The notes: generated by a model not told the origin, from the letters alone. 22,716 nt of DNA from Polyangiaceae bacterium (GCA_025936205.1 JAICTU010000091.1:1-22716); one strand, 5' to 3'. Positions 13,440-21,820 are shown, counted from the stretch's first letter. Numbers and translations are program-made.

Positions 13440-15047
13440 GCTCAGCTGGACAAGTTCATTCAGAGCCTCTTCTCTCGCGAAGCGACGTCGCTGACGCTCG
13501 CCGCGGGAAAGCCGCCCTCACTGCTGATCGAGGGCAAGCCAACGCAGCTGATGGACCAGCGGCCGACGGCGGTGCAGGTACGTCGCCTGGTGGCGGAGAT
13601 CACGCCCACGGATCAGCAGTCGGAGCTGCGTGGCTCGGGCCAGGCAACGTTCGTGTACCACGCGCCCGGCGACAAGAAGGTCGAGGTATCCGTGCGGGAC
13701 TGGGGCGGCGAGACCTCGGTCGACATCCTGCCCGCGGGCAGCGCTCCTCCGGCTCCTCCGAGCATGGAGCTCGAGCTGATACCGAACGCGGTGGGAGCGC
13801 CCCCGCCCAAGCTCGCCGGCGGCAACGTCGACCGGGGCAAGGGCGCGATCCCGGCGGGCATGCTCCGACCGCTGGTCGCCACCCCATCGGTGAAACAGCA
13901 GATGGCCGTCGCGGCCGCCGCCGCACCAGCAGCTCCGCCGCGCGTGGCCACGCCCGTGCCGGCGTTCCAGGACACAGGCCGCGCCATCGATCGCCTGTTC
14001 CACCGCCTGGTGAGCGAAAAGGGCTCCGACTTGCACCTGAGCTCCAACGAGACGCCGATCATCCGCAAGGACGGCGACATGCAGCGCCTCAGCGGTGAAG
14101 CCCCGCTCTCGACTCAGGCGCTGTTTGAGCTGCTCGATCCGATCATCCCGGAAACCAACCGCGCGCAGTTCGAGCAGGAGAACGACACCGACTTCGCCTA
14201 CGCCATCGAGGGGCTGGCGCGCTTTCGCGCCAACCTGTTCCGCGATCGACACGGTGTGGGCGCGGTGTTCCGCACCATTCCGGCGAAGATCATCCCCGCC
14301 GAAGCACTCGGGCTGTCGACCGCCATCACCGATCTGTGCAAGCTGCACAAGGGCCTGGTGCTCGTCACGGGGCCCACGGGCAGCGGCAAGTCGACCACGC
14401 TGTGCGCGATGATCGACCTGATCAACCGCACGCGCAGCGGCCACATCATCACGATCGAAGATCCGATCGAGTTCGTGCACGAGAACAAGCAGTGCCTGAT
14501 CAACCAGCGCGAGATCGGGCCTCATACACGCTCATTCAAGCGCGCGCTGCGCGCCGCCCTGCGCGAAGACCCGGACGTGGTGCTGGTGGGCGAAATGCGC
14601 GACCTGGAAACGATCTCGATCGCGATCGAGACGGCGGAAACGGGCCACCTGGTGTTCGGCACACTGCACACCACCACCGCCTATTCGACGGTGGACCGCA
14701 TCATCGATCAGTACCCGCCCGACCAACAGGAGCAGATCCGCGTGATGCTCAGCGAATCGCTCAAGGGCGTGGTCAGCCAGACGCTGTGCAAGAAGGTCGG
14801 CGGCGGCCGCGTGGCGGCGCTGGAGGTGCTGCTGGTCAATGCCGCAGTGGCCAACCTGATCCGCGAAGGTAAAACGTTCCAGATTCCATCCATCATGCAA
14901 ACCGCAAAGAACGTGGGAATGAAGCTGCTCAACGAAGCCCTGGCCGATCTGGTAGTCTCCAAGCTCGTGCTCCCCGAGGAAGCCATGTCGAAGGCAGTAG
15001 ATAAGGGCGGGTTCGCCGCGGCGCTCAAGAGCCGGGGGATCGAATGA
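13437..15047 (+). CDS. PilT-like ATPase with an extra degenerate N-terminal domain
   Basis: A secretion/twitching ATPase of the PilT family, 536 residues if read from the ATC at 13437 and 498 from the ATG at 13551. The longer start is preferred because of the GAGGTGA site and because the added residues (AQLDKFIQSLFSREATSLTL) match the pattern of the PilT N-terminal domain. Residues 1-105 are a degenerate copy of that domain. An Ala/Pro-rich linker follows. A complete PilT then starts near DTGRAIDRLFHRLV and includes SEKGSDLHLSS. It has Walker A GPTGSGKST (312-320), the Asp box ITIEDPIEF, Walker B DPDVVLVGEMRD and the His box TGHLVFGTLHT. PilT powers type IV pilus retraction. No other pilus gene is nearby, so this paralogue may serve another function. 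It overlaps the next gene (ATGA). Confidence 0.9.
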   Translation: MAQLDKFIQSLFSREATSLTLAAGKPPSLLIEGKPTQLMDQRPTAVQVRRLVAEITPTDQQSELRGSGQATFVYHAPGDKKVEVSVRDWGGETSVDILPAGSAPPAPPSMELELIPNAVGAPPPKLAGGNVDRGKGAIPAGMLRPLVATPSVKQQMAVAAAAAPAAPPRVATPVPAFQDTGRAIDRLFHRLVSEKGSDLHLSSNETPIIRKDGDMQRLSGEAPLSTQALFELLDPIIPETNRAQFEQENDTDFAYAIEGLARFRANLFRDRHGVGAVFRTIPAKIIPAEALGLSTAITDLCKLHKGLVLVTGPTGSGKSTTLCAMIDLINRTRSGHIITIEDPIEFVHENKQCLINQREIGPHTRSFKRALRAALREDPDVVLVGEMRDLETISIAIETAETGHLVFGTLHTTTAYSTVDRIIDQYPPDQQEQIRVMLSESLKGVVSQTLCKKVGGGRVAALEVLLVNAAVANLIREGKTFQIPSIMQTAKNVGMKLLNEALADLVVSKLVLPEEAMSKAVDKGGFAAALKSRGIE

Positions 15048-15988
15048 GCCTGCTGAAGCGAACGCTCGCGCTCGGCCTGGCGCTGGGTGGCCTCGCGCTG
15101 TGCCCCTCGGTCGCGCACGCCGGCAACTGCGTCAAGCTCGACGAAGAGCGCGACACCCTGAGCCCGGAGGAACGCAGCTCCGCGCGCTCCCTGTTTGAAG
15201 ACGCGCTCAGCCAAGAGCACCAGGAGGTCAGCCGCGATAATTGCACGGAGACCTGGACGCTCTACCACATCCGCCTGGGCGAGAGCCTGACGGTGGTGGT
15301 CCAGAGCTCGCGCGGCTCACGCCGCGAGCGCGTCAAGAAGATCGAAGATCTACCCCCGCTCTATAGCCAGATGGTGCGCTCGATGCTGAGCGGCACCGAG
15401 ATGACCAACGAGAGCGGCAACGTCACGCGCAAGAACGTGACCGAGACGCAGAACAAGCAGGTCCGCGTGCGCGCCGACGCCATCTGGTACGCCAAGCTCG
15501 GCTACGGCGCGACCACGGCGGACGGCTTCCACTCGGGGCCGGAGTTTGGCTTCGGCCGCCGCTGGGAGCTCGACAGCATCGGCATCGACCTCGCGTTCTT
15601 CAACTTTCAGCTCTACCAGAACGCCGACGGCTTCAAGGGCCTGAGCGCGGGCTGGGTCGAGCTCGGTGCCGACTATTTCTTCGATGCTTTCGGTAACAGC
15701 AGCCCGTACATCGGCGCCGGCCTGAGCCTCGGCAGCCACTCCGTGCCCAGCAGCGGCGAAGACTACGAGGGCAGCGGCCTGCAAGCAAAGGGCACGATCG
15801 GCTACGAGATGTTCCGCGCCAGCACCATCCGCCTGCTGCTGCAGGCCGACGCCATCCTGCCGATGTACCGGCTCGCGCGCACGACGACCGGCCTGGTCAA
15901 CGGTCTCGACGTCGAAACCAAGTCCCACACCTACGCGCCGAACCTGATGATCTCGCTCGGCCTGGGCTGGGGCTCCAGCTCCGAGTAA
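15044..15988 (+). CDS. Secreted outer-membrane beta-barrel-like protein
   Basis: A 314-residue protein with an ATGA overlap to the PilT-like gene and a GGGGGAT Shine-Dalgarno upstream. The signal peptide MSLLKRTLALGLALGGLALC... ends in VAHA (cut after about residue 26). Residues 27-115 form a mixed domain with two conserved-looking Cys (NCVKLDEE and DNCTETW). Residues 140-314 are amphipathic strands rich in Gly and aromatics (GFGRRWELDSIGIDLAFF, GAGLSLGSHS, NLMISLGLGWG), consistent with an OmpA/OmpW-size barrel. No family was recognised with certainty. Coupling to the ATPase suggests a shared envelope function, which is inference. It is convergent with the DUF5995 gene, 2 nt away. Confidence 0.8.
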   Translation: MSLLKRTLALGLALGGLALCPSVAHAGNCVKLDEERDTLSPEERSSARSLFEDALSQEHQEVSRDNCTETWTLYHIRLGESLTVVVQSSRGSRRERVKKIEDLPPLYSQMVRSMLSGTEMTNESGNVTRKNVTETQNKQVRVRADAIWYAKLGYGATTADGFHSGPEFGFGRRWELDSIGIDLAFFNFQLYQNADGFKGLSAGWVELGADYFFDAFGNSSPYIGAGLSLGSHSVPSSGEDYEGSGLQAKGTIGYEMFRASTIRLLLQADAILPMYRLARTTTGLVNGLDVETKSHTYAPNLMISLGLGWGSSSE

Positions 15989-15990
15989 CG

Positions 15991-16752
15991 TCAGGCCACA
16001 CGCAGCAAGGCGTCCGTCACCACTGCCACATTGGTATTCTCGGTGCAGGCGATCAGATCGAACGCGAGCCCGATCGGCGCACCTGGCAAGATGATGCGGT
16101 CACCGATCAGCGCCGTGCGCCGATCCAGACTCCGTGCCGAGCGCGCCAGCTGATCGCCGGACTCGACATTGAGCCGGGTCGCCTCGTGCCAGGCCTCATC
16201 CCGGGCCGTCACGATCGAGAAGTTGGCGACCGCCTCATCGGTGCGCCCGCCCACGTGATCGAGGATGTGCAACAGCGGCGACAGACCATCGACCACATCC
16301 TGCACCTCCTCGTAGACCGTCGCCAGAATCGCATTGATGGCGAGATAATCAGCATGCAGCCCGGGCAACGCTGCCCCCGGCGCGGCCGCTGACGCCGCAA
16401 ACGGCAGATCAAAATTGATGTGCGCGTTCACGCCCAGCAGCAGGTGCTGCAAGATCGTGGTCTTGGCGCGCGTCTCCGCGCCAAAGGCCACGCGCCAGGC
16501 CTTCGGCACCGCCGCGCCGACGCCCCCGCGCTGCGCGTCCAGCGCGGCGAAGTAGCGATTGGCGAACAGCGTGTCGAAGCGATCCATGCGCGCCCCGTCC
16601 TCGAACTCCCCGCCCGCGATCCCGCGCTTCACGCGCAACGTCACCGCGCGATAGAGCGCCGGAAAGTACGCCAGTGGGCTCTGCCGCGCACGATAGTCCG
16701 CGATGACCCCCTCCAGCAACACCAGCACTTCGTCGATATTCTGAGCCGCCAT
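15991..16752 (-). CDS. DUF5995 family protein
   Basis: A 253-residue protein. The ATG at 16752 is chosen because GAGG precedes it by 7 nt; the frame also has ATGs at 16782 and 16806. Markers of the DUF5995 family are RFDTLFANRYFAALDA, LLGVNAHINFDLP, DYLAINAILATVYEEVQ and a C-terminal half rich in short helices. It is predicted cytoplasmic, with no signal peptide or transmembrane segment. The conserved NAHIN(F/Y)DL stretch, with a His and acidic residues, could form a metal or catalytic site. No biochemical role is known to me. The gene stands alone, tail to tail with the barrel gene. Confidence 0.85.
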   Translation of the reverse strand: MAAQNIDEVLVLLEGVIADYRARQSPLAYFPALYRAVTLRVKRGIAGGEFEDGARMDRFDTLFANRYFAALDAQRGGVGAAVPKAWRVAFGAETRAKTTILQHLLLGVNAHINFDLPFAASAAAPGAALPGLHADYLAINAILATVYEEVQDVVDGLSPLLHILDHVGGRTDEAVANFSIVTARDEAWHEATRLNVESGDQLARSARSLDRRTALIGDRIILPGAPIGLAFDLIACTENTNVAVVTDALLRVA

Positions 16753-17252
16753 CGTCTTCCTCACCCTCGGGTTTCGGCGCATCCCCGGGACAGTTAAGCC
16801 CCCCACAGGATACTCTGCCGCCCATCAGGGGCATCAGTTTCTGCGCGACCCCGACGGCGCTCTCCTCGCAATAGAGCGAGTGGGCTCGGCCCCAAACGGC
16901 ACTCGTCGAGCTAGAATATGCCCTCTGCACGGAAACGCGCGACAACCCTGCCCGACCTCGCCCAGCGATGCCTTCGGCCGTGCGCAGCACGGCACTGACA
17001 CCATGGTGCGCCTTCGAGACGACGCAGGGAACGGACGCTCGATCACGGAGCGCCCTGCCCAGGGTCGTCTTTGGATCATCCTGGCGTCGCGAAACGACGA
17101 CCAACGGCGAGCCCTCCCCCGCCAGGCAACGCATCAGCGAGGTTTGGATCCGCGACAGCGCGGATCCTGGCCTTACCACCGCAGCCACGAGCGCCCGGCT
17201 CCACGAGCTCGCGGATGTCGTTGGGCTCATCCTGATGCCGCGCACGCGGGCA
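16753..17252. other. 500-nt gap without a convincing gene
   Basis: Open frames cross this gap on both strands but lack start signals, recognisable motifs and protein-like composition. They appear to be GC-driven. The gap holds the hairpins at 17146-17167 and 17231-17257 and presumably the DUF5995 promoter. A short plus-strand frame begins at ATG 16919 (26 codons, MPSARKRATTLPDLAQ...), just after TAGAAT, but has no ribosome-binding site. No sign of an insertion sequence or a decayed recognisable gene was seen. Confidence 0.5.
17146..17167. other. Perfect 9-bp hairpin in the gap downstream of the LysR gene
   Basis: GGATCCGCG-ACAG-CGCGGATCC has a 9-bp perfect stem with a tetranucleotide loop. 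It lies 86 nt beyond the LysR stop on the minus strand. No T-tract follows on either strand. It is one of the strongest simple hairpins noticed in the window. The role is unknown: a terminator, an RNA end or a protein site. Confidence 0.45.
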
Positions 17253-17257
17253 TCAGG
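17231..17257 (-). terminator. Hairpin overlapping the LysR stop codon
   Basis: CCTGATGCC and GGCATCAGG form a 9-bp stem (with one bulged G inside and a small inner stem). It spans the TGA of the LysR gene. No T-tract follows in the direction of LysR transcription. Confidence 0.35.
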
Positions 17258-18146
17258 TCTGCGCAGCGTCACACGCCCGCCGCACACAACCCCGCAGCCA
17301 GGTGTGCCCCGCATCGTTGTCAAAGCGCGGGCTCCACGCCTGCGCGATGGCGACCTTCATCGGCGTGCCGGTGACGGAGAGCCGGCTCAAGCCGAACGTG
17401 TCGACGATGACCGCGGCCAGGCGGTTCGGCAGCAAGGTGTACGCTTCGCTGGCGCGGACCAGCGCTGCCGCCGCCAGGAACGACGGCACGATGCGGCTCG
17501 GCGGAGGCTGGCGGCGGCCGCGGCGGGGCCGGATGAGTTCGTCCAGCTTCGCGCGCTGCGAGGCGACCGCAATCTGGTCGAGCGCTGCGAGGCGCGCCGC
17601 CGGTAGGCGGCGATTCGCCAGCGGATGGCCGTTGCGGACGACGGGGATCATCTCCTCCTGATACAGCACCGAGATGCGCAGGTCGGGCGCGAGCCCGTAC
17701 TGGACGCCGATATCGAGGTCGACCTCGAGCCCTTCTGCGAGCAAGGAGCCGATGAAATGGAGCGCCACGCCGGGCGCCTCGCGGCGCACGATCAGGTCGA
17801 GCGCGTGGCCCACGGTCACGATCGTGGCGTCGGAAGCGCGAATGATGAAGGTGCGCTCGAGCTCGGCGATGTTCAGCGGCTGCTCGGGCCGGAGCAGCGT
17901 ACCGATCTCGCTCGCTGCGCGCGCCACGCGTTCGCGCATCGCGAGCGCGCGTGGCGTCGGCACCAGCCGATTTCCGGAGCGGACGAAGAGCGGGTCACCC
18001 ACGGCAGCGCGCAGCCGGGAGAGTGTGTGACTCATCGCCGGCGGGCTCACGTTCATGATGCGGGCCGCCCTGGTGACGCTGCCGGCCCGGAGCAGCGCGT
18101 CGAGCGCGAGCAGAAGGTTGGCATCGGCGGATTGCATTTCGTGCAT
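17253..18146 (-). CDS. LysR-family transcriptional regulator
   Basis: A 297-residue protein with the standard LysR layout. An N-terminal winged HTH occupies about residues 5-63 (NLLLALDALLRAGSVTRAA, MSHTLSRLRAAVGDPLFVRSG). The effector-binding domain follows from about residue 90 (ERTFIIRASDATIVTVGH, VDLDIGVQYGLAPDLRISVLYQEEMIPVVRNGHPLA). An alternative start is the ATG three codons later (18137). It is divergent from an MFS exporter with a 56-nt gap containing a palindrome. This is the classic arrangement in which the LysR protein controls both itself and the exporter, probably in response to the exported compound. The ligand cannot be predicted. Confidence 0.93.
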   Translation of the reverse strand: MHEMQSADANLLLALDALLRAGSVTRAARIMNVSPPAMSHTLSRLRAAVGDPLFVRSGNRLVPTPRALAMRERVARAASEIGTLLRPEQPLNIAELERTFIIRASDATIVTVGHALDLIVRREAPGVALHFIGSLLAEGLEVDLDIGVQYGLAPDLRISVLYQEEMIPVVRNGHPLANRRLPAARLAALDQIAVASQRAKLDELIRPRRGRRQPPPSRIVPSFLAAAALVRASEAYTLLPNRLAAVIVDTFGLSRLSVTGTPMKVAIAQAWSPRFDNDAGHTWLRGCVRRACDAAQT

Positions 18147-18157
18147 GTAGCATGTTC

Positions 18158-18179
18158 GAATGTTTCAATCGATTCATTC
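18158..18179. promoter_or_regulatory. Palindrome in the LysR/MFS divergent promoter region
   Basis: GAATG (18158-18162) and CATTC (18175-18179) flank TTTCAATCGATT, which itself contains the palindrome AATCGATT. TCGA occurs twice, 9 nt apart (18156-18159 and 18169-18172). This is a suitable LysR binding site between the two divergent starts. A typical T-N11-A core can be drawn but is not distinctive. Confidence 0.4.
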
Positions 18180-18202
18180 CGCACCAGGGCTAGATTGAGC
18201 GC

Positions 18203-19729
18203 ATGCTCATGGTCACCTCTCCGCATCACCGGTGGGTCGTGCTCGGCACGTGCTGCCTGGCGCTGTTCCTCACCGCGCTGGACGCCACCATCGTCAACAT
18301 CGCGCTGCCGGCGCTCCGCAGCGATCTGCACGCGAGCGTCGCGGAGCTGCAGTGGTCGATCGACGCCTACACGGTGGTCGTGGCGAGCTTTCTGCTGCTG
18401 GCGGGCTCGCTCGCGGATCGCTTCGGGCGCCGCAAGACGTTCCAGGTGGGCCTGGTGGTGTTCAGCCTCGGCTCGTTGCTCTGTAGCCTCGCGCCGAGTG
18501 CTTCGGCGCTGGTGGGGTTTCGCGTCCTGCAGGCGCTCGGTGGAGCGATGCTGAATCCCGTGGCCATGTCGATCATCATCAACACCTTCCTCGATCCGAA
18601 GGAGCGCGCCCGAGCCATCGGCATCTGGGGAGCTGCCTTTGGTGTGTCGATGGCGGCGGGGCCGCTGCTCGGAGGCCTGCTCGTCGAGAGCATCGGCTGG
18701 CGCTCGATCTTCTGGGTGAATCTCCCGGTCGGCATGCTCGCCCTGTTCCTGACCGCACGCTTCGTGCGCGAGTCCCGCGCCGCTCAACCGCGGCGCTTCG
18801 ATCTCGTCGCTCAGGCGCTCGTGATCGTCGCTCTGTTCGCGTTGACTTCGACCGTGATCGACGGGCGGCACGCGGGCTGGACGTCATGGCCCATCGCCGC
18901 CGGCTTCGCGACGGCGATCGGCAGCGGAGTGGGTCTGGTGGCGTGGGAGTCGCGCCGGCGTGAACCGATGCTCGACCTGCGGTTCTTTCGCAGCCTGCCG
19001 TTTGCGGCAGCGACGCTGCTGGCGGTGCTCGCGTTCGCGGCCTTCAGCGGCTTTCTGTTCCTGAACTCGCTCTATCTGCAGGAGGCGCGAGGCCTGCGCG
19101 CCTCCGCCGCCGGTCTCGCCACGCTCCCGGTCGCGCTGGCGCTCATCGTGTGTTCGCCGCTATCGGGGCGCCTCGTGGCGGCGGGGCGCGCCCGGCTCGC
19201 GCTGGTCGTCGCGGGCACGGCCGTGGCCAGCGCGGCGTTGCTCCTGACCGCGCTCGCTCAGCACACCTCGCTCGCTTACCTGCTCTCCGCCTACGCCATC
19301 TTCGGCATCGGGCTGGGCCTGGTGAATGCGCCGATCACGAACACGGCCGTATCGGGCATGCCCCGGTCCCACGCCGGGCTCGCGTCGGCCGTGGCATCCA
19401 CCAGCCGCCAGGTGGGCGCGTCGCTCGGCGTGGCCCTCGCCGGTGCGCTCGCGGGGACGGGCATCGAGTCCGCGCACCGGCCCGACTTCGCCGCCGCCAC
19501 CCACCCCGTCTTCTGGGTCATCTCCGGGCTCGGTGTGGGGATCGTGGTGCTCGGCCTCCTGTCCACCGGCGCGCGTGCACGGGCGAGCGCTGCGCGCGTC
19601 GCCTTCTTGCTCGATGCGCCGGCGGAGGCCCGGCGCATCCAAAGCGAATCGGCGCTCAGCTCCACTCTCGACCTTGCGACCCTGCGACCTTGCTCAGGGC
19701 AGCCCCGGACGCAGCCGACCGAGCCGTGA
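18203..19729 (+). CDS. DHA2-type (EmrB/QacA-like, 14-TM) MFS efflux transporter
   Basis: A 508-residue integral inner-membrane protein with about 14 hydrophobic segments. It has DHA2-family markers: ALDATIVNIALPAL in TM1, LADRFGRRKTF (motif A) between TM2 and TM3, and GVSMAAGPLLGGLL (motif C) in TM5. Such proteins export drugs, dyes or secondary metabolites by proton antiport. The last 50 residues are a hydrophilic tail (QSESALSSTLDLATLRPC). The start may be the ATG at 18203 or the one at 18209; neither has a strong Shine-Dalgarno sequence. It is controlled most likely by the divergent LysR protein. The substrate is unknown, and no resistance or biosynthesis gene lies next to it. Confidence 0.93.
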   Translation: MLMVTSPHHRWVVLGTCCLALFLTALDATIVNIALPALRSDLHASVAELQWSIDAYTVVVASFLLLAGSLADRFGRRKTFQVGLVVFSLGSLLCSLAPSASALVGFRVLQALGGAMLNPVAMSIIINTFLDPKERARAIGIWGAAFGVSMAAGPLLGGLLVESIGWRSIFWVNLPVGMLALFLTARFVRESRAAQPRRFDLVAQALVIVALFALTSTVIDGRHAGWTSWPIAAGFATAIGSGVGLVAWESRRREPMLDLRFFRSLPFAAATLLAVLAFAAFSGFLFLNSLYLQEARGLRASAAGLATLPVALALIVCSPLSGRLVAAGRARLALVVAGTAVASAALLLTALAQHTSLAYLLSAYAIFGIGLGLVNAPITNTAVSGMPRSHAGLASAVASTSRQVGASLGVALAGALAGTGIESAHRPDFAAATHPVFWVISGLGVGIVVLGLLSTGARARASAARVAFLLDAPAEARRIQSESALSSTLDLATLRPCSGQPRTQPTEP

Positions 19730-19732
19730 ACA

Positions 19733-19747
19733 GGACCGCCCCGGTCC
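19733..19747. terminator. Candidate bidirectional terminator hairpin
   Basis: GGACCG-CCC-CGGTCC is a perfect 6-bp stem located in the 22-nt space between the convergent MFS and Cys-rich lipoprotein genes. No T-tract is present. Confidence 0.4.
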
Positions 19748-19751
19748 ACCA

Positions 19752-20732
19752 TCAGCGCGGCGTGTCCGCCGCCGGCGTGGAGGCGACACATTGTGAATCA
19801 TCGTAGCGACAGTCCGCTCCGCAGCGGACGAATCCGCTGCGGCCCTCTGCGCACGCGGGCATGACATCGAGCTTCGCGCCGTCGTTGCCGTCGCAGTCCT
19901 CGCCAGGCTCGATGATGCCGTTCCCGCAGCATTCCGTACTGTCGAGATTGCTGCACCGGGGCTGATTGAGGCACTCGACCGTGACGCTGGCCGAGTCCGT
20001 GCAATCCCCCTGGCCCTGATCCACGATCACCGTCGCGCTGATTTGCTGCGGCCCTTCGAGGGAACCACAGTTGAAGTCGACGGGGTTCGAGGGCAGCGCG
20101 TGGTAGCCGCCGTTCTCGCGCGAGATGTTGCCGCCTTCGCTGTGCCAGCGGATGCTGGTCAGTCTCTTGTCGGTGCGGTCCATGGCGAGCACCTGGCTGA
20201 CGTAATCCAGCGGCATGGGCGGCACCCCATCCCGCAGCTGCAACGTGACGGTGGTCGCCCCGTAATTCATCACGATAACCCCGGGAGAGGCCGAAATTCC
20301 CGCGATCAGATCGCAATGGGGTAAAGGGAGCTGTGTCTCGATGACAGCGCCGCCGGCATCGGCAAGGGCAGACGCGCATGCCAGCGCGACCGTCACCCGC
20401 GAGATGGTTCCCGCAGCGACGTCAAAGCTCGAGCTGCCGTGGCAGTCTCCCGCGTCGAGATCGACCTGGTAGCCGTCGCCCGCGGGCAATTCACCGAATG
20501 AGACGGAGGCTCTGCCGCCGTCGCGCGTGTTCGCGCTCTGCATCTGCGGCACAAAGTCGCTGCCGGGACGTGAAACGGTGACAGTGACCGCCGTTCCATC
20601 GCTCGCCGTGATGGCAAGCTCGACGCTGCCCGCCGCCGCGCTGGAGCGAGTGCCAGCGAGCGACGTGACGTCGTGTTGGGAGCAGCCGAGCGCGAGCGCG
20701 CCGGCCCCGAGCGCTGAGTAAAGCCTGTTCAT
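19752..20732 (-). CDS. Cys-rich lipoprotein with myxobacterial CGNGIIEPGEDCDGN motif
   Basis: A 326-residue protein from the ATG at 20732, chosen because MNRLYSALGAGALALGC gives a lipoprotein signal (Cys17); the frame extends 119 codons upstream without any signal. A beta-rich, Ig-like segment covers about 30-110 (SVELAITASDGTAVTVTVSR, GELPAGDGYQVDLDAGDCHG). A central domain (about 130-255) was not recognised. The C-terminal 75 residues are Cys-rich with TECCGNGIIEPGEDCDGNDG and a closing VRCGADCRYDDSQC. That last motif is typical of Myxococcota surface proteins (DUF4215-like). The protein is probably surface exposed. It is divergent from the DUF1080 gene. The function is unknown; carbohydrate or protein binding is a guess. 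Confidence 0.82.
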   Translation of the reverse strand: MNRLYSALGAGALALGCSQHDVTSLAGTRSSAAAGSVELAITASDGTAVTVTVSRPGSDFVPQMQSANTRDGGRASVSFGELPAGDGYQVDLDAGDCHGSSSFDVAAGTISRVTVALACASALADAGGAVIETQLPLPHCDLIAGISASPGVIVMNYGATTVTLQLRDGVPPMPLDYVSQVLAMDRTDKRLTSIRWHSEGGNISRENGGYHALPSNPVDFNCGSLEGPQQISATVIVDQGQGDCTDSASVTVECLNQPRCSNLDSTECCGNGIIEPGEDCDGNDGAKLDVMPACAEGRSGFVRCGADCRYDDSQCVASTPAADTPR

Positions 20733-21016
20733 GGATGCCCCGCGAGTGGTGAGGGTGAGAGCGATGGGCGACCCGAGCACGCGCCGCATCGCTGGAACAC
20801 GGCGCTGCAATGCAAGATCGATGCGCAGCGCAGCAACCCAGCAGAGCTTGCTGACTCCCGAAAAAGCCGCGAGAAATGCTTCTACTGCCCACCCACTCCA
20901 GCACCGCGGCGCCTCATGTCGCGCTTTGCCGCGGGCGCGGGCTATCGAGGTACGCGTCGGGCGTTCCAAATCGAACCGCTCGCAGGCGCACAAATCTGCC
21001 ACAATCCCGCGCCACG

Positions 21017-21820
21017 ATGCAGACGACAGCTGACCCGAGCGCGACCAAGCGCACTCCAGCGCCCCGGGCCTGGCTCCTGTGCTGCGCAACCGCTCTGGCT
21101 TGCACAGCGGATGCTGCCGCGCAGCGCGTCGTCCCGGATGCCGATGCCAGCGTCGGTCCCATCTCCCTCTTCAATGGCGTCGACTTCACGGGCTGGGACC
21201 GCTACCTCGGCAAGCCATCCGAGAGCGAGCCCGCCCTCGGGCTCGACAACGATCCGCGCGCCGTCTACTCCGTCGTGACGCTCGACGGCGAGCCGGCGAT
21301 CCGCATCAGCGGGGAGATCTGGGGCGCGCTGATCTCGCAACAGTCGCTCGGCGACTTCCACCTGCGCGCCGAGTACAAATGGGGAACGCTGACCTGGCCG
21401 CCACGGAACCTGATCGACAGCGGGGTCATGTACCTGTCGCGCGGACCGCTCGGTGCGGTCAACGCCGGAGGCCCTGACCTGTCGGACCCGATCGGTAGCG
21501 GCGCCTTCCTGGTCTCGATGGAGTACCAGGTCCTGCCGCGAGATATCGGCGGCATCTACAATCTCGGCCCCATCGCTTTCCAGCCAGCGACACGCACGCC
21601 CGGCAGCGAGCGCGCCGGCGAGTGGAACCAGATCGACATCCTCTTTCAGTCCGGCGTGGCGCAGCACTTCCTCAACGACGAGCTCGTCGGCGGCGGCTCC
21701 GAGTTTCAGCTGGAATGGCCGGGGGAAGCCCCGATGCCGCTGCGAGACGGCAAGCTGCAAATCCAGTCCGAGGGCGCCGAGATCTACTACCGCCAGATCG
21801 AGCTCTTGCCGCTTCGCTGA
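21017..21820 (+). CDS. DUF1080 / 3-keto-disaccharide hydrolase-domain exported protein
   Basis: A 267-residue protein from the ATG at 21017, chosen because the signal region follows it; the frame has an earlier ATG at 20876 with an implausible N-terminus. The export signal is APRAWLLCCATALAC, with possible lipidation at Cys29. The single domain starts at SLFNGVDFTGWDRYL and has the usual DUF1080 markers: RAEYKWG, DSGVMYL, MEYQVLP, GEWNQIDILF and the closing IYYRQIELLPL. This concanavalin-like jelly-roll family includes 3-keto-disaccharide hydrolases and other carbohydrate-active proteins. A role in glycan breakdown is likely, which fits the xylan genes elsewhere in the window, but the substrate is unknown. 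No clear Shine-Dalgarno sequence precedes the start. Confidence 0.85.
   Translation: MQTTADPSATKRTPAPRAWLLCCATALACTADAAAQRVVPDADASVGPISLFNGVDFTGWDRYLGKPSESEPALGLDNDPRAVYSVVTLDGEPAIRISGEIWGALISQQSLGDFHLRAEYKWGTLTWPPRNLIDSGVMYLSRGPLGAVNAGGPDLSDPIGSGAFLVSMEYQVLPRDIGGIYNLGPIAFQPATRTPGSERAGEWNQIDILFQSGVAQHFLNDELVGGGSEFQLEWPGEAPMPLRDGKLQIQSEGAEIYYRQIELLPLR

Noticed and set aside
13518..14525. 335-codon minus-strand frame opposite the ATPase gene
   Set aside because: The sense strand carries complete Walker motifs; the antisense product has no recognisable features.
16409..17323. 304-codon minus-strand frame across the gap and the DUF5995 gene
   Set aside because: It overlaps the real DUF5995 gene in another frame, and the part in the gap has no protein-like character.
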